A stretch of DNA of 64,000 nt from Cyclobacteriaceae bacterium (GTDB taxonomy: Bacteria > Bacteroidota > Bacteroidia > Cytophagales > Cyclobacteriaceae): contig JANQPQ010000051.1 in assembly GCA_028285445.1 (NCBI GenBank), positions 1 to 64,000 on the forward strand. The letters run 5' to 3'. This document shows, piece after piece, positions 16,556 to 24,282 of this stretch; position 1 is the first letter of the stretch; every line of letters starts with the position of its first letter. The notes beneath the pieces were generated by a model. That model was not told where the DNA came from and ran no database searches. It was given only the letters and a program-made list of their open reading frames with translations. A program made the position numbers and the translations under genes.

Positions 16556-16760
16556 AAATGCACTGTTCGACCTTAAAGTATTGTTATTCAGTTGGTTTCT
16601 TCAGTGCATTGTTCAGTGCATTTTTATTTTGGGTTTTGCAAAATGCACTGGCTCAGAATTCGACAGTGCATTTCAAATGGTAGCCGCTCAAAAAAACGAC
16701 GGTTAAATGCACTGATCCATCGCTTTGATTGCCAGCGCCTTGAGCCCAGTCAGTGCATTT
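16556..16760. repeat. Seven-copy iteron array, putative replication origin
   Basis: The 10-mer CAGTGCATTT (or AAATGCACTG) occurs at 16556-16565, 16602-16611 (last base differs), 16614-16623, 16641-16650, 16664-16673, 16705-16714 and 16751-16760. Orientations are -, +, +, -, +, -, +, with AT-rich spacers. The 16555-16864 stretch has no credible gene. Iterons beside a rep/primase gene are the hallmark of plasmid, phage and satellite origins; SaPI-type elements have this layout. Recognition by the adjacent primase-helicase is inferred. Confidence 0.7.
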
Positions 16761-16864
16761 ATTTACTAAAAGTCACCAAAAAGATTTAAGCTAACACCTA
16801 TAACTGTTTTTTTAGGCTGAACCCTAAGCTTAAAAGAGAATTTTAGTTCAAACACTTTTCTTGT

Positions 16865-17002
16865 ATGCGGAGAATCCTCGAAGATTTTATGAGAATGGTC
16901 TTAAGTCATAATGGCTATGCCAAGTATCGGACCTGGGAGATTATCTTGTTTTATTTGGTTAGCCTGGGACTATTGACAATGGTAGCAGTTAGGATGGTGT
17001 AA
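16865..17002 (+). CDS. Small single-pass membrane protein, 45 aa
   Basis: ATG at 16865 opens a 45-codon frame (MRRILEDFMRMVLSHNGY...) that ends at TAA 17000-17002. A basic N-terminal helix precedes one strong transmembrane helix (IILFYLVSLGLLTMVAV). It lies 12 bp upstream of the HTH gene and fills an otherwise empty interval. Supported only by composition and position. Confidence 0.4.
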   Translation: MRRILEDFMRMVLSHNGYAKYRTWEIILFYLVSLGLLTMVAVRMV

Positions 17003-17014
17003 GTAGATAAGAAG

Positions 17015-17338
17015 ATGAAGCAATATGTAATTGAGCAACTGACAGCGGAAGAGTTTTACGAATTGATTCGGAATAGGGAAGAGGCCGCCAGAGAAGAAGG
17101 GTTCAAAGAGGGGCTCGAAGCTGCTAAGAAATCGGACTGGATAGGAGCCGATGAGGCGATGAAGATCCTTGGATGTCGTCGGACAAAATTGAGGGAGTTC
17201 GTGAAAAACCAGAAGATAAAGACAAGAAGAAATGGGAAAGAAATTCAATATTCTCGCGACAGCTGTGTAGCATTTGACGAGAAAAAGCACGCAATAAGCA
17301 CGCAAAAACAGAAACGGCCTTTTAGATTAAGGCCGTAA
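17015..17338 (+). CDS. Excisionase-like HTH protein
   Basis: 107 residues. The N-terminus is a charged helix (EELREREEA-type composition). Residues about 46-85 (WIGADEAMKILGCRRTKLRE, then KIKTRRNGKEIQYSRD) match the HTH_17/MerR-like winged helix of excisionases and Bacteroidota mobilisation regulators. It is the last element gene before tRNA-Pro, a usual place for Xis, but no integrase accompanies it. Its last codons form part of the terminator of the opposing tRNA operon. Confidence 0.65.
   Translation: MKQYVIEQLTAEEFYELIRNREEAAREEGFKEGLEAAKKSDWIGADEAMKILGCRRTKLREFVKNQKIKTRRNGKEIQYSRDSCVAFDEKKHAISTQKQKRPFRLRP
17304..17336 (-). terminator. Terminator of the tRNA operon
   Basis: ACGGCCTT (17314-17321) pairs perfectly with AAGGCCGT (17329-17336). 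On the minus strand the hairpin is followed by TTTCTGTTTTT. It starts 18 bp beyond the tRNA-Pro 3' end and overlaps the 3' end of the convergent HTH gene. Confidence 0.75.
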
Positions 17339-17354
17339 CTGTCTGATAATCAAG

Positions 17355-17429
17355 TCGGGGTGGTAGGATTCGAACCTACGACCCCCTGCTCCCAAAGCAG
17401 GTGCGCTAACCGGGCTGCGCTACACCCCG
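17355..17429 (-). tRNA. tRNA-Pro (UGG)
   Basis: A 75-nt cloverleaf with acceptor stem CGGGGTG/CACCCCG and anticodon loop TTTGGGA (anticodon TGG). The T arm reads GTAGGTTCGAATCCTAC. CCA is not encoded. It is last in the leftward tRNA operon. Its 3' end abuts the mobile-element module, the typical attachment side for tRNA-targeting integrases. Confidence 0.95.
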
Positions 17430-17519
17430 AAATATTTCCGCCGGTTATTGGTGAGAAGTTCTACGACCCTCCCGAGTCCTCGGGATGCGCTAACCGGGCT
17501 GCGCTACACCCCGAAATAT
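17402..17519. repeat. 34-bp direct repeat from the 5' half of tRNA-Pro
   Basis: The sequence at 17402-17435 is repeated exactly at 17486-17519 (offset 84 bp). It covers the tRNA-Pro acceptor 5' strand, the D arm and 6 bp of flank. A shorter match (ctacgaccc at 17376-17384 and 17461-17469, offset 85) shows the duplication once covered more of the gene. Confidence 0.9.
17437..17513 (-). pseudogene. tRNA-Pro-derived remnant or tRNA-like RNA
   Basis: On the minus strand it begins with the same acceptor and D-arm sequence as tRNA-Pro and keeps the GGGTCGTAG variable region. The anticodon arm is replaced by a 7-bp stem with a 2-nt loop (TCCCGAG GA CTCGGGA). The T arm and 3' acceptor strand are lost. 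It cannot fold as a functional tRNA. It lies between tRNA-Arg and tRNA-Pro in the same transcript, so it could be a decayed gene or a processing spacer. Confidence 0.6.
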
Positions 17520-17524
17520 CAAAG

Positions 17525-17598
17525 TGACCGGGCAGGGACTCGAACCCCGAACCTACAGCTTAGAAGGCTGTTGCTCTATCCAGTTGAGCTAACCGGCC
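17525..17598 (-). tRNA. tRNA-Arg (UCU)
   Basis: A 74-nt cloverleaf with anticodon stem ACAGC/GCTGT and loop CTTCTAA (anticodon TCT). The D arm begins TAGCTCAACTGGATAGAGCA and the T arm is CGGGGTTCGAGTCCCTG. The last acceptor pair is weak. Middle member of the leftward tRNA operon. Confidence 0.93.
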
Positions 17599-17651
17599 AA
17601 GAAAAGGTTTTCAAGGATTCTTTCAAGTATCCTGCTCCCTAATCAACTCTG

Positions 17652-17740
<89 letters not shown>

Positions 17741-17770
17741 AATAAACAAATGGGCTTGCCAAAAGTGGTG

Positions 17771-17803
17771 CAAATATAACCATCAATTCAAAAGTTCCCC
17801 AAA
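17771..17803 (-). promoter_or_regulatory. Bacteroidota-type promoter of the tRNA operon
   Basis: On the minus strand TTTG (17800-17803) is separated by 21 bp from TATATTTG (17771-17778). This matches the Bacteroidota -33 TTTG / -7 TAnnTTTG consensus. Transcription would begin near 17764, about 24 nt before tRNA-Ser. Confidence 0.7.
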
Positions 17804-17880
17804 AAAAACTAACACTGTTTATGGAATTCGTAATGTGAATTCATCATACCTGTAGTTGAACCAAAAACAATAGTTTAGAT

Positions 17881-19197
17881 ATGAGAATTTGGAAGTTATC
17901 ATTGGCGGTATTGCTACTAGCAACCGGAACAGCCTTATGGTCGTTCGTGCCGCGCGAAAATGTTGAAAGCGAAAATGAAATCTCAGTATGTTATGAGCAT
18001 AAAGGGTGTGTCTTCAGAACAATCTTTGGGGAGGAAGCATCAGACTCCAACTTCACCCATACCACCTCTGAGGAGGTGCAATTGTCATTAGATAGGGGTT
18101 TGCAATGGATATCGAAAGCTCAACTTGCCGATGGAGGTTGGGGAGCTGGAAGTCATAGTGCTCAACATGTGATGGATCCGCATGCTGTAAACGCCGACCC
18201 GGCTACTACAGCGATGGTGGCCATGGCATTGCTTCGCACGGGAACCACCTTGCACGAAGGACAGTACACTAGACAGTTAGAAACAGCCACGGAATTTCTT
18301 TTGCGGGCAGTGGAAACCACTCCGCAAGATAGAATTAAGATCACGGAGGAAAGCGGCACCCAGATCCAATCAAAACTTGGTAACAATATTGATGCGGTTT
18401 TAACTCTTCAGTATTTGTCAAACCTCTATGAGTTACTGGAGAAGGATTCGCCTTTTGGTAAGAGAGTGGAGGACGCAATGACAAGTTGCGCAAATAAAAT
18501 CCAGATGGCTCAGCAGGATAATGGTAGCTTGGCCGGGGCTGGTTGGGCTGGAGTACTGCAATCGGCACTTGCTAACAACGCACTGGAGCAGGTGGCCGCC
18601 CAGGAGATTACAGTTGATAGGAAGAAATTGTCGAAAGCCAGGGAGTACCAGAAGGGCAATTTCAATGCCTCCTCTGGTGCAGTTGATGCATCTGACGGAG
18701 CCGGAGTGGTGTTGTATTCAGTTTCCGGGTCGGTTAGAGCTAGTGCAAAGGATGCCCGCAAAGTTAAAGAACGGATTCAGGAAGCGAAGGAAGAAGGCAA
18801 CTGGGCGGATGGTGACACGGTATCCGCAGAGAAACTTGAAGAATTGGGATTTACCAATGATGAAGCAATCAGATACTCTACTTCATACCAAGTTTATGAA
18901 TCAGCTAAAGCACAAGCCCAAAGAGATGAGGTTATCAGCGGCTTTGGCAATGATGGTGGAGAGGAGTTCCTGAGTTTCCTGCAAACTGGAGAATCATTAA
19001 TTATTAACAAGGATGAAACTTGGAAGCAATGGTATGATCAAACCTCTGGCCGGCTACTGCAAATTCAAAACAACGATGGCAGTTGGAATGGGCATCACTG
19101 TATTACCAGTCCGGTATTCTGTACTGCTACCACTTTACTAATTCTATCAATAAACAATGATGTGGAGAGGTTGTTGGCGTTAGGAGAGAAGGAATAA
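17881..19197 (+). CDS. Secreted alpha/alpha-toroid (prenyltransferase/squalene-cyclase repeat) protein
   Basis: 438 residues with an N-terminal signal or anchor helix (LAVLLLATGTALWSF). Residues about 70-115 (GLQWISKAQLADGGWG, then DPATTAMVAMALL) and 390-425 (LLQIQNNDGSWNG, then CTATTLLIL) are QW-type repeats of alpha6-alpha6 toroids. The catalytic DxDD motif of squalene-hopene cyclase is not seen. A lower-complexity charged middle segment interrupts the repeats. A carbohydrate- or peptide-binding envelope role is more likely than terpene cyclisation. Monocistronic, with a strong terminator. Confidence 0.65.
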   Translation: MRIWKLSLAVLLLATGTALWSFVPRENVESENEISVCYEHKGCVFRTIFGEEASDSNFTHTTSEEVQLSLDRGLQWISKAQLADGGWGAGSHSAQHVMDPHAVNADPATTAMVAMALLRTGTTLHEGQYTRQLETATEFLLRAVETTPQDRIKITEESGTQIQSKLGNNIDAVLTLQYLSNLYELLEKDSPFGKRVEDAMTSCANKIQMAQQDNGSLAGAGWAGVLQSALANNALEQVAAQEITVDRKKLSKAREYQKGNFNASSGAVDASDGAGVVLYSVSGSVRASAKDARKVKERIQEAKEEGNWADGDTVSAEKLEELGFTNDEAIRYSTSYQVYESAKAQAQRDEVISGFGNDGGEEFLSFLQTGESLIINKDETWKQWYDQTSGRLLQIQNNDGSWNGHHCITSPVFCTATTLLILSINNDVERLLALGEKE

Positions 19198-19211
19198 TTG
19201 TAACAACAACG

Positions 19212-19238
19212 GGCGGTCTTTAATTTGACCGCCTTTTT
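19212..19238 (+). terminator. Intrinsic terminator after the toroid protein
   Basis: GGCGGTC (19212-19218) pairs with GACCGCC (19227-19233) across an 8-nt loop and is followed by TTTTT. It lies 14 bp after the stop of the 17881 gene. Confidence 0.9.
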
Positions 19239-19239
19239 C

Positions 19240-19611
19240 TTATCCGTAGTATCGATCTTTTCTACGCCTACTGGTAGCGCCTTTCAAGGTGCTTCCTGCA
19301 AGACCCGCCAATCCGCCTACTAGTCCACCGATAAAGGCAGTAATAAGGATGAGCAAGAGAGGTTCATTCACGAAAAAAAGCTCGGCCATCTTTTGCGTTA
19401 ATAATGAGTCTGTTTTTGCATCAATACGCCATGCTGCTATAAACCAGAGTACAAAAACTCCCAGGAAGCCAGCCAGAAATGATGAACCTGCTTTGGTATG
19501 GATAATGGCATTAACCACAAATGACGAAATAGCAATTGCCCACCATGGTAGGAACATCTGCAGTATATAGGCAAGCAGGGCAATGAGAATTACTTTGACA
19601 ATTAGTTTCAT
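19240..19611 (-). CDS. Small polytopic membrane protein, 123 aa
   Basis: Three to four transmembrane helices, a glycine-rich final helix (GGLVGGLAGLAGS) and a basic tail. ATG at 19611 overlaps the stop of the acylase gene (TGATG), so it is translationally coupled to it. It resembles widespread Bacteroidota membrane proteins of unknown function. Confidence 0.65.
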   Translation of the reverse strand: MKLIVKVILIALLAYILQMFLPWWAIAISSFVVNAIIHTKAGSSFLAGFLGVFVLWFIAAWRIDAKTDSLLTQKMAELFFVNEPLLLILITAFIGGLVGGLAGLAGSTLKGATSRRRKDRYYG

Positions 19612-22052
19612 CAATTAGATGGTTCGAGGTTTTGCTTAAGAAGAGGGTTAACAACTTGCTCTGGTGAATTGACAAAGATCAGTTGCAAGTATTGTCCATT
19701 AGCCCACATATCAACCATATTATCATAGTAGGGGCTGCCAGGGTTTCCTGATTGGCCACCAGGATAAACACCCCATGCCCTTATTTTAGGTTTCTCCAAA
19801 CTCACTATCATTCGCCATGATGGCCCATTACCACGGGTGGTGGCATTCACAATACCATGATTACCCCCAGTTTCTACCTGCCGACCAAATGGGGGAATGG
19901 ATCGGCTAAGATGTGCAATAGTGGTGTTATTATAATCCGCCCATCTTACCTTCTCGCCGTTTTTATGCTTCCATTCACTAATATCTTCTACTGCTTCAAT
20001 GAAGGACATATTGATGATATCGATTGCGTTTTCTATTCTATCAGTGGACTTATTGTCGAAAAAAGACAACGCCACAGAATCTTTCAATAGTCTGATTGTC
20101 GAAAAGTCTGTTGGATATTGAAGTCTTACACCTTGCCTGTTTGAATTCCTTATCTCATCCCATATCATAATGTACAGGGTATCCCACCACTCTTCGAAAA
20201 AAGATGCTGCTTCCGATTCCGGGTTATTGTAGTAGTCCCAGCGTCGCAAGGCATTAAATATTGCTAGCTGTTCCTGATTGAAGTCTTGGGATTGTAGCGT
20301 ATCAAGCAGGTAAGGCAGCACGTCAGCCGCAGTAAGATTGTAGTTGTCATTCTGAAGGTCCATCATATCCTGGACGGTAACCTGGTCCAGGCTATCGAGA
20401 ACCATGTTGATTCTTCTATTCCTAAAGTTGGGATAGCTACTGGCCGTGACATAGTACGGATAGGTTGAGTCAACGGGATGTTGGTTAGCAGAGCTTACAT
20501 AATTCCGAGCTGGATTCTTGGTAAATGCATGGTGCTCGTTGGGAATAAATGCTTGCCATCCATTGCTTGATTTGGAGCCATCCAGGAGAAACCTTCCCTC
20601 ATTCATTCTCCTTACAGGATACTTTCCCTGTACGCGCATAGCTATGTCTCCGCCAACTGAAGCAAAAGCAAAATTTTGGCCCGGTGCAGAGAAGTAGTTG
20701 AGAGCAGCCATATAATCATCAAAATTATTGGCTGTATTGAGCCCATAAAATGCTCTCAGTTCTTCAGATTCATCATGGGCAGTCCACCGCATGGCGTACG
20801 AGCTTTTTTCTGAACCCGGCCTGAAATTCTTGTCATAAACTACCGGCCCCCAGTGTGTATATACAATAGTATCGTAGTATGATTCAGCTCCTTTGATTTT
20901 GAACTCCTCAATATTCTTTTGAGTAGGAACCCAAATGCCGTCAAGCAGATAGCGATCCCGGCTTTCATCCTGGAATTCAATCTTATACCAGTCGACTAGG
21001 TCGCGCTGGGCATTGGTTACGGTCCAGGCAATGGAATCGTTGAAGCCAATGATTATTCCTGGCGTGCCTAATAATGCTGCCCCCATTGTATTTATTCCGG
21101 GAGCGTTGAGTTGCATCGTGAGCCAAATGGAAGGTAGGCTGAGGTCGAGGTGGGGATCTCCAGCCAGGATTGGATATCCACTTTCGGATTTAGTTCCGGA
21201 AACAGCCCAATTGTTACTGCCATTATTAGGATCCGGAGAGGGTACCAGATCATTTGTTATTAACTCATCTGGCAATGCCAGAGGAATGGAGTCTATAGTA
21301 ATCGGGTCGAAATCCCAAGCTCCCGGCTCTACAACAACAGCGTCTTCCTGACTTTCGTTATCAGGGTAAATCAAATCCAGCATTTCCAACCCATGGAGTT
21401 TTAGGAAGTTAGTGTTTTGCAGGTCTTTTTCAGATCGGTTCAGTGTATTCGACATGTAACTGAGAAGCAATCCCGTCTTCAAGGTTGTCCATTCCTCAGG
21501 GGCATAGTCAAGAATTTTGTATTCTAGTGGGAAGTCGGCATAGGAGAGACTTTCAATATAGGCGTTAACACCAGCTGCGTAGCCTTCAACCATCTCCTTA
21601 ATGAGCGGATTTTCCAACATTTTCTTCATGCTGTTTTCAGCACCAAAAACAAGTCCCTGTCGTCTGGCTGTTCGATCTAAATCCAGCACCACGCCGTTAG
21701 GCCCGACACCTACAATTTCTGTTAATCTACCCGCTGCTGCATAGGTTTGAAATTCCAGTTGCCAAAGTCGAAGGGAAGCGGCTACGTACCCCTGCGCAAA
21801 ATACAGATCGGCGTTGTTTTCTGCATAAATGTGAGGGATCAAAGCTGAGTCATATACAACCTCCACATTTGCTGTGAGACCGCTTAGATTTATTGTTTCT
21901 GGAGCCGAGAAATCAGACTCAGCATTTTGCCAAAAACCTCCATAGGGATCAAGGAGCTTTCCAAACGGCGGAAACTGCCCAAATTTGGTATTGAGGCCAT
22001 AAATAGCGGCAATGGTTAGCCCTAATGTTAAGATGAATTTGAATATCCGCAT
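19611..22052 (-). CDS. Penicillin acylase family (Ntn-hydrolase) protein
   Basis: 813 residues. An N-terminal helix targets it to the envelope. The alpha-subunit-like region runs from about 50 to 260. The GSNNW motif places the autoproteolytic N-terminal nucleophile at Ser279, followed by the conserved GDPHL segment. The rest matches the beta chain in length. Members deacylate amides such as beta-lactams and N-acyl-homoserine lactones; the substrate here is unknown. Co-transcribed with the small membrane protein at 19240. Confidence 0.85.
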   Translation of the reverse strand: MRIFKFILTLGLTIAAIYGLNTKFGQFPPFGKLLDPYGGFWQNAESDFSAPETINLSGLTANVEVVYDSALIPHIYAENNADLYFAQGYVAASLRLWQLEFQTYAAAGRLTEIVGVGPNGVVLDLDRTARRQGLVFGAENSMKKMLENPLIKEMVEGYAAGVNAYIESLSYADFPLEYKILDYAPEEWTTLKTGLLLSYMSNTLNRSEKDLQNTNFLKLHGLEMLDLIYPDNESQEDAVVVEPGAWDFDPITIDSIPLALPDELITNDLVPSPDPNNGSNNWAVSGTKSESGYPILAGDPHLDLSLPSIWLTMQLNAPGINTMGAALLGTPGIIIGFNDSIAWTVTNAQRDLVDWYKIEFQDESRDRYLLDGIWVPTQKNIEEFKIKGAESYYDTIVYTHWGPVVYDKNFRPGSEKSSYAMRWTAHDESEELRAFYGLNTANNFDDYMAALNYFSAPGQNFAFASVGGDIAMRVQGKYPVRRMNEGRFLLDGSKSSNGWQAFIPNEHHAFTKNPARNYVSSANQHPVDSTYPYYVTASSYPNFRNRRINMVLDSLDQVTVQDMMDLQNDNYNLTAADVLPYLLDTLQSQDFNQEQLAIFNALRRWDYYNNPESEAASFFEEWWDTLYIMIWDEIRNSNRQGVRLQYPTDFSTIRLLKDSVALSFFDNKSTDRIENAIDIINMSFIEAVEDISEWKHKNGEKVRWADYNNTTIAHLSRSIPPFGRQVETGGNHGIVNATTRGNGPSWRMIVSLEKPKIRAWGVYPGGQSGNPGSPYYDNMVDMWANGQYLQLIFVNSPEQVVNPLLKQNLEPSN

Positions 22053-22141
22053 CGTGCCAAAATATAGGGATTTAATTTCTAAATGCAGCGCTGATAAATT
22101 TGGATTTGGGTTACAATGTTACTGCAGTGTCTATTTTCCTC

Positions 22142-22149
22142 TATCTTTG
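22142..22149 (+). promoter_or_regulatory. Candidate -7 element upstream of kdsA
   Basis: TATCTTTG matches the Bacteroidota TAnnTTTG -7 consensus, 55 bp before the kdsA start. No clear TTTG is found at the expected -33 position, so this is tentative. Confidence 0.4.
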
Positions 22150-22203
22150 GCTCATATGGTAAGTGCCATATGATACATACTCAACTTTCTAATAGTTGGC
22201 AAC

Positions 22204-23022
22204 ATGCAGAGATTTGAAAAGCCTATAACAGTCGCGAATGATATAGTGGTAGGGGATGCCAAACCTTTTATTATTGCTGGCCCATGCGCAGCAGAAAGCC
22301 TTGACCTATGTTTGGAAGTGGCCGGGCACCTGAAAGAGCTCTCTGACAAGCTTAATTTCAGTTATATTTTCAAAGCCTCTTTTGACAAAGCTAATCGCAC
22401 TTCAGCGAATTCCTATCGCGGACCTGGATTGATGGAGGGCTTGAACATGCTGAACACAATTAAGACGGATTTAGATCTTCCAATAATTACAGATGTGCAT
22501 GAGAGCAGTCATGTTGATGAAGTTGCCGCGGTAGTAGATATGGTGCAGATACCAGCTTTTTTATGTAGGCAAACTGATTTACTTGTGGCCGCGGGGAAAA
22601 CTGGTAAAGCTGTGAATATTAAGAGAGGTCAATTTATGGCGCCCGCCGACATGCAATATGCTGTTGAAAAGGTGATGGAAACAGGAAATAGCAATGTAAG
22701 CCTAACAGAAAGGGGTGCAAGCTTCGGTTATCATAATCTGGTGGTTGATTTCAGGGCTATTCCCACAATGCGTCAGTATTGCCCGGTAATATTCGATGTT
22801 ACGCACAGTGTCCAACAGCCAGGTGGTGAGGGTGGCTCCTCAGGGGGGCAGAAAGAGTTTGCACCATACCTGGCCCGGGCGGCAGCGGCGGTTGGGGTTG
22901 ATGGGTTTTTCGTTGAAACACATCCAACTCCTGACAAGGCTCTTAGCGATGGTCCAAATATGATTCCTCTCAAAGGAATGGAGGAGTTTCTTACTGAAGT
23001 TCTGAAATATCATAACCGGTAA
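22204..23022 (+). CDS. kdsA: 3-deoxy-D-manno-octulosonate-8-phosphate synthase
   Basis: 272 residues, the usual KdsA length. It condenses arabinose-5-phosphate with phosphoenolpyruvate to make Kdo-8-phosphate for the LPS inner core. Motifs seen are the N-terminal IAGPCAAES, FKASFDKANRTS, DVHE, IPAFLCRQTDLL, NIKRGQFM and GGQKEFA. It lies 1 bp upstream of the UpxY-like gene, so an LPS core enzyme is transcriptionally linked to the polysaccharide locus. Confidence 0.95.
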   Translation: MQRFEKPITVANDIVVGDAKPFIIAGPCAAESLDLCLEVAGHLKELSDKLNFSYIFKASFDKANRTSANSYRGPGLMEGLNMLNTIKTDLDLPIITDVHESSHVDEVAAVVDMVQIPAFLCRQTDLLVAAGKTGKAVNIKRGQFMAPADMQYAVEKVMETGNSNVSLTERGASFGYHNLVVDFRAIPTMRQYCPVIFDVTHSVQQPGGEGGSSGGQKEFAPYLARAAAAVGVDGFFVETHPTPDKALSDGPNMIPLKGMEEFLTEVLKYHNR

Positions 23023-23023
23023 G

Positions 23024-23527
23024 ATGAATCCCGGAGATAAAAAGTGGCTTGTCTTTTATACCAAAAGTCGGTGGGAGAAGAGGGTCCAGGAGAACTTGAA
23101 TCGTGCTGGATTCAAAGTATTTTTACCAACACAGGTAGTCTATCGGCAATGGAGTGATAGAAAGAAGAAAGTTGAGTTGCCGCTATTCAGTTCCTACATT
23201 TTTGTGAGAGAACATGAATCTCAGATTCAGGAAATTGTAAAAATTCCCGGCGTTTCGTGGAATATACGGCACAATGGAAAACCCGCCGTATTGCGAGATA
23301 GCGAATTTGAGATGATAAATCGGTTTATTCAATCAGGTTACTTTTTGGAAGCTCAGGCTATTGATGACCTTGAAGTAGGTGACGAGGTTGAGGTTATTGA
23401 TGGCCCGTTAAGAGGGGCTGCCGGGATGTTGACAGCTGAAGATGAATCTAAGTTTGCGGTTTTATTGGATAGCCTGGGCCATGGTATTAAAGTCAAAATT
23501 GATAAATCCCTTCTTCGCCTGAGATAG
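23024..23527 (+). CDS. UpxY-like NusG paralogue (polysaccharide locus antiterminator)
   Basis: 167 residues. An N-terminal NGN domain (KKWLVFYTKSRWEKRVQ, FLPTQ, FSSYIFV, then PGV) is followed by a C-terminal KOW-like segment (LEVGDEVEVIDGPLRGAAG). In Bacteroides such paralogues act in cis on the operon they precede. Its location just before the export and sugar genes supports the same role for this very long locus. Confidence 0.85.
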   Translation: MNPGDKKWLVFYTKSRWEKRVQENLNRAGFKVFLPTQVVYRQWSDRKKKVELPLFSSYIFVREHESQIQEIVKIPGVSWNIRHNGKPAVLRDSEFEMINRFIQSGYFLEAQAIDDLEVGDEVEVIDGPLRGAAGMLTAEDESKFAVLLDSLGHGIKVKIDKSLLRLR

Positions 23528-23606
23528 ATTGAACGCTTTTTGAGTAAAAAAACTACTCGAAATTGATTTTATTTTATACCTTCACACCGACCAAATCCGC
23601 TGGATT

Positions 23607-24149
23607 TTGCTAGAATCGCTAATTACGTCCAAAACCAGGATAAAAATGTTGCTGAAGTTTTTTAGCAACAGCCACTCTACTGCTTACCTGAGGAGTTTAG
23701 CGGAAGAATTCGGCGAATCTACCAATTCGGTTCGCCTTGAGCTTAACAACCTTGCCAACGCAGGGTTTCTGACTTCCAGCGAAAACGGCAGAACCATTGA
23801 ATACACTGCCAACACGCGCCATCCCTTATTCCCTGAGCTTAAGAGCCTTGTACACAAGTATTTGGGCCTGGACAAAATCGTGGAAAATGTGGTTAAGAAG
23901 TTGGGTAAGGTACAAATGGCCTTTGTAACAGGAGATTATGCTGAGGGCAACGACAGTGGTATAATAGACCTGGTACTGGTAGGAGAAATTAAGGAGGAGA
24001 AGCTAAAGGATTTGGTAGTGAAGGCGGAGAAGCTGATACGAAGAAAAGTAAGAACCTTGGTTCTTACAGAATCCGAATATATTGAGTTAGAACATACCCT
24101 TCACCCTGAAAGAGCACTTTGGCTCTGGCAGAGTGGGGAAGATGTTTAA
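23607..24149 (+). CDS. Winged-helix regulator with nucleotidyltransferase-like domain
   Basis: 180 residues from a TTG start. Residues about 8-75 form an ArsR-like winged helix (TKSRIKMLLKFF-type start, then SLAEEFGESTNSVRLELNNL). Residues 95-175 resemble a minimal nucleotidyltransferase-fold domain (VTGDYAEGNDSGIIDLVLVG), with the DSxxxD-like pattern partly kept. Proteins of this type commonly precede exopolysaccharide genes in Bacteroidota. It probably regulates the locus; enzyme activity is doubtful. Confidence 0.65.
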   Translation: MLESLITSKTRIKMLLKFFSNSHSTAYLRSLAEEFGESTNSVRLELNNLANAGFLTSSENGRTIEYTANTRHPLFPELKSLVHKYLGLDKIVENVVKKLGKVQMAFVTGDYAEGNDSGIIDLVLVGEIKEEKLKDLVVKAEKLIRRKVRTLVLTESEYIELEHTLHPERALWLWQSGEDV

Positions 24150-24282
24150 GCCAATTAGTGCTGGGTTAGCAAAGAGTAATTTCCATATGGGAGTGAGAGG
24201 GCGGAGCTGTGGTTTGTTTAATAGTTAAATTTTAAAGTTCTTTGCCAACCTCGATAAATTATTGATTGTTGAAGACGCGTTC

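Noticed and set aside
1-17354. Left attachment site matching the tRNA-Pro 3' end
   Set aside because: I looked for a second copy of the T-arm/acceptor sequence (ggtaggattcgaacc) to the left and saw none, so no att pair is claimed.
17448-17642. Rightward 64-residue open frame
   Set aside because: It runs through tRNA-Arg and the tRNA-like remnant and reads the complement of their conserved arms; it is not a gene.
18521-18973. 150-residue frame overlapping the toroid protein
   Set aside because: Out-of-frame shadow rich in Arg and Trp; the sense frame has a signal peptide and repeats.
17881-19197. Squalene-hopene cyclase
   Set aside because: The toroid repeats are present, but the DxDD catalytic motif and full length are missing, and the protein has a signal peptide.
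23530-23560. Hairpin gagta/tactc after the UpxY-like gene
   Set aside because: Only five base pairs with an A-rich loop and no following T-run; too weak for a terminator.
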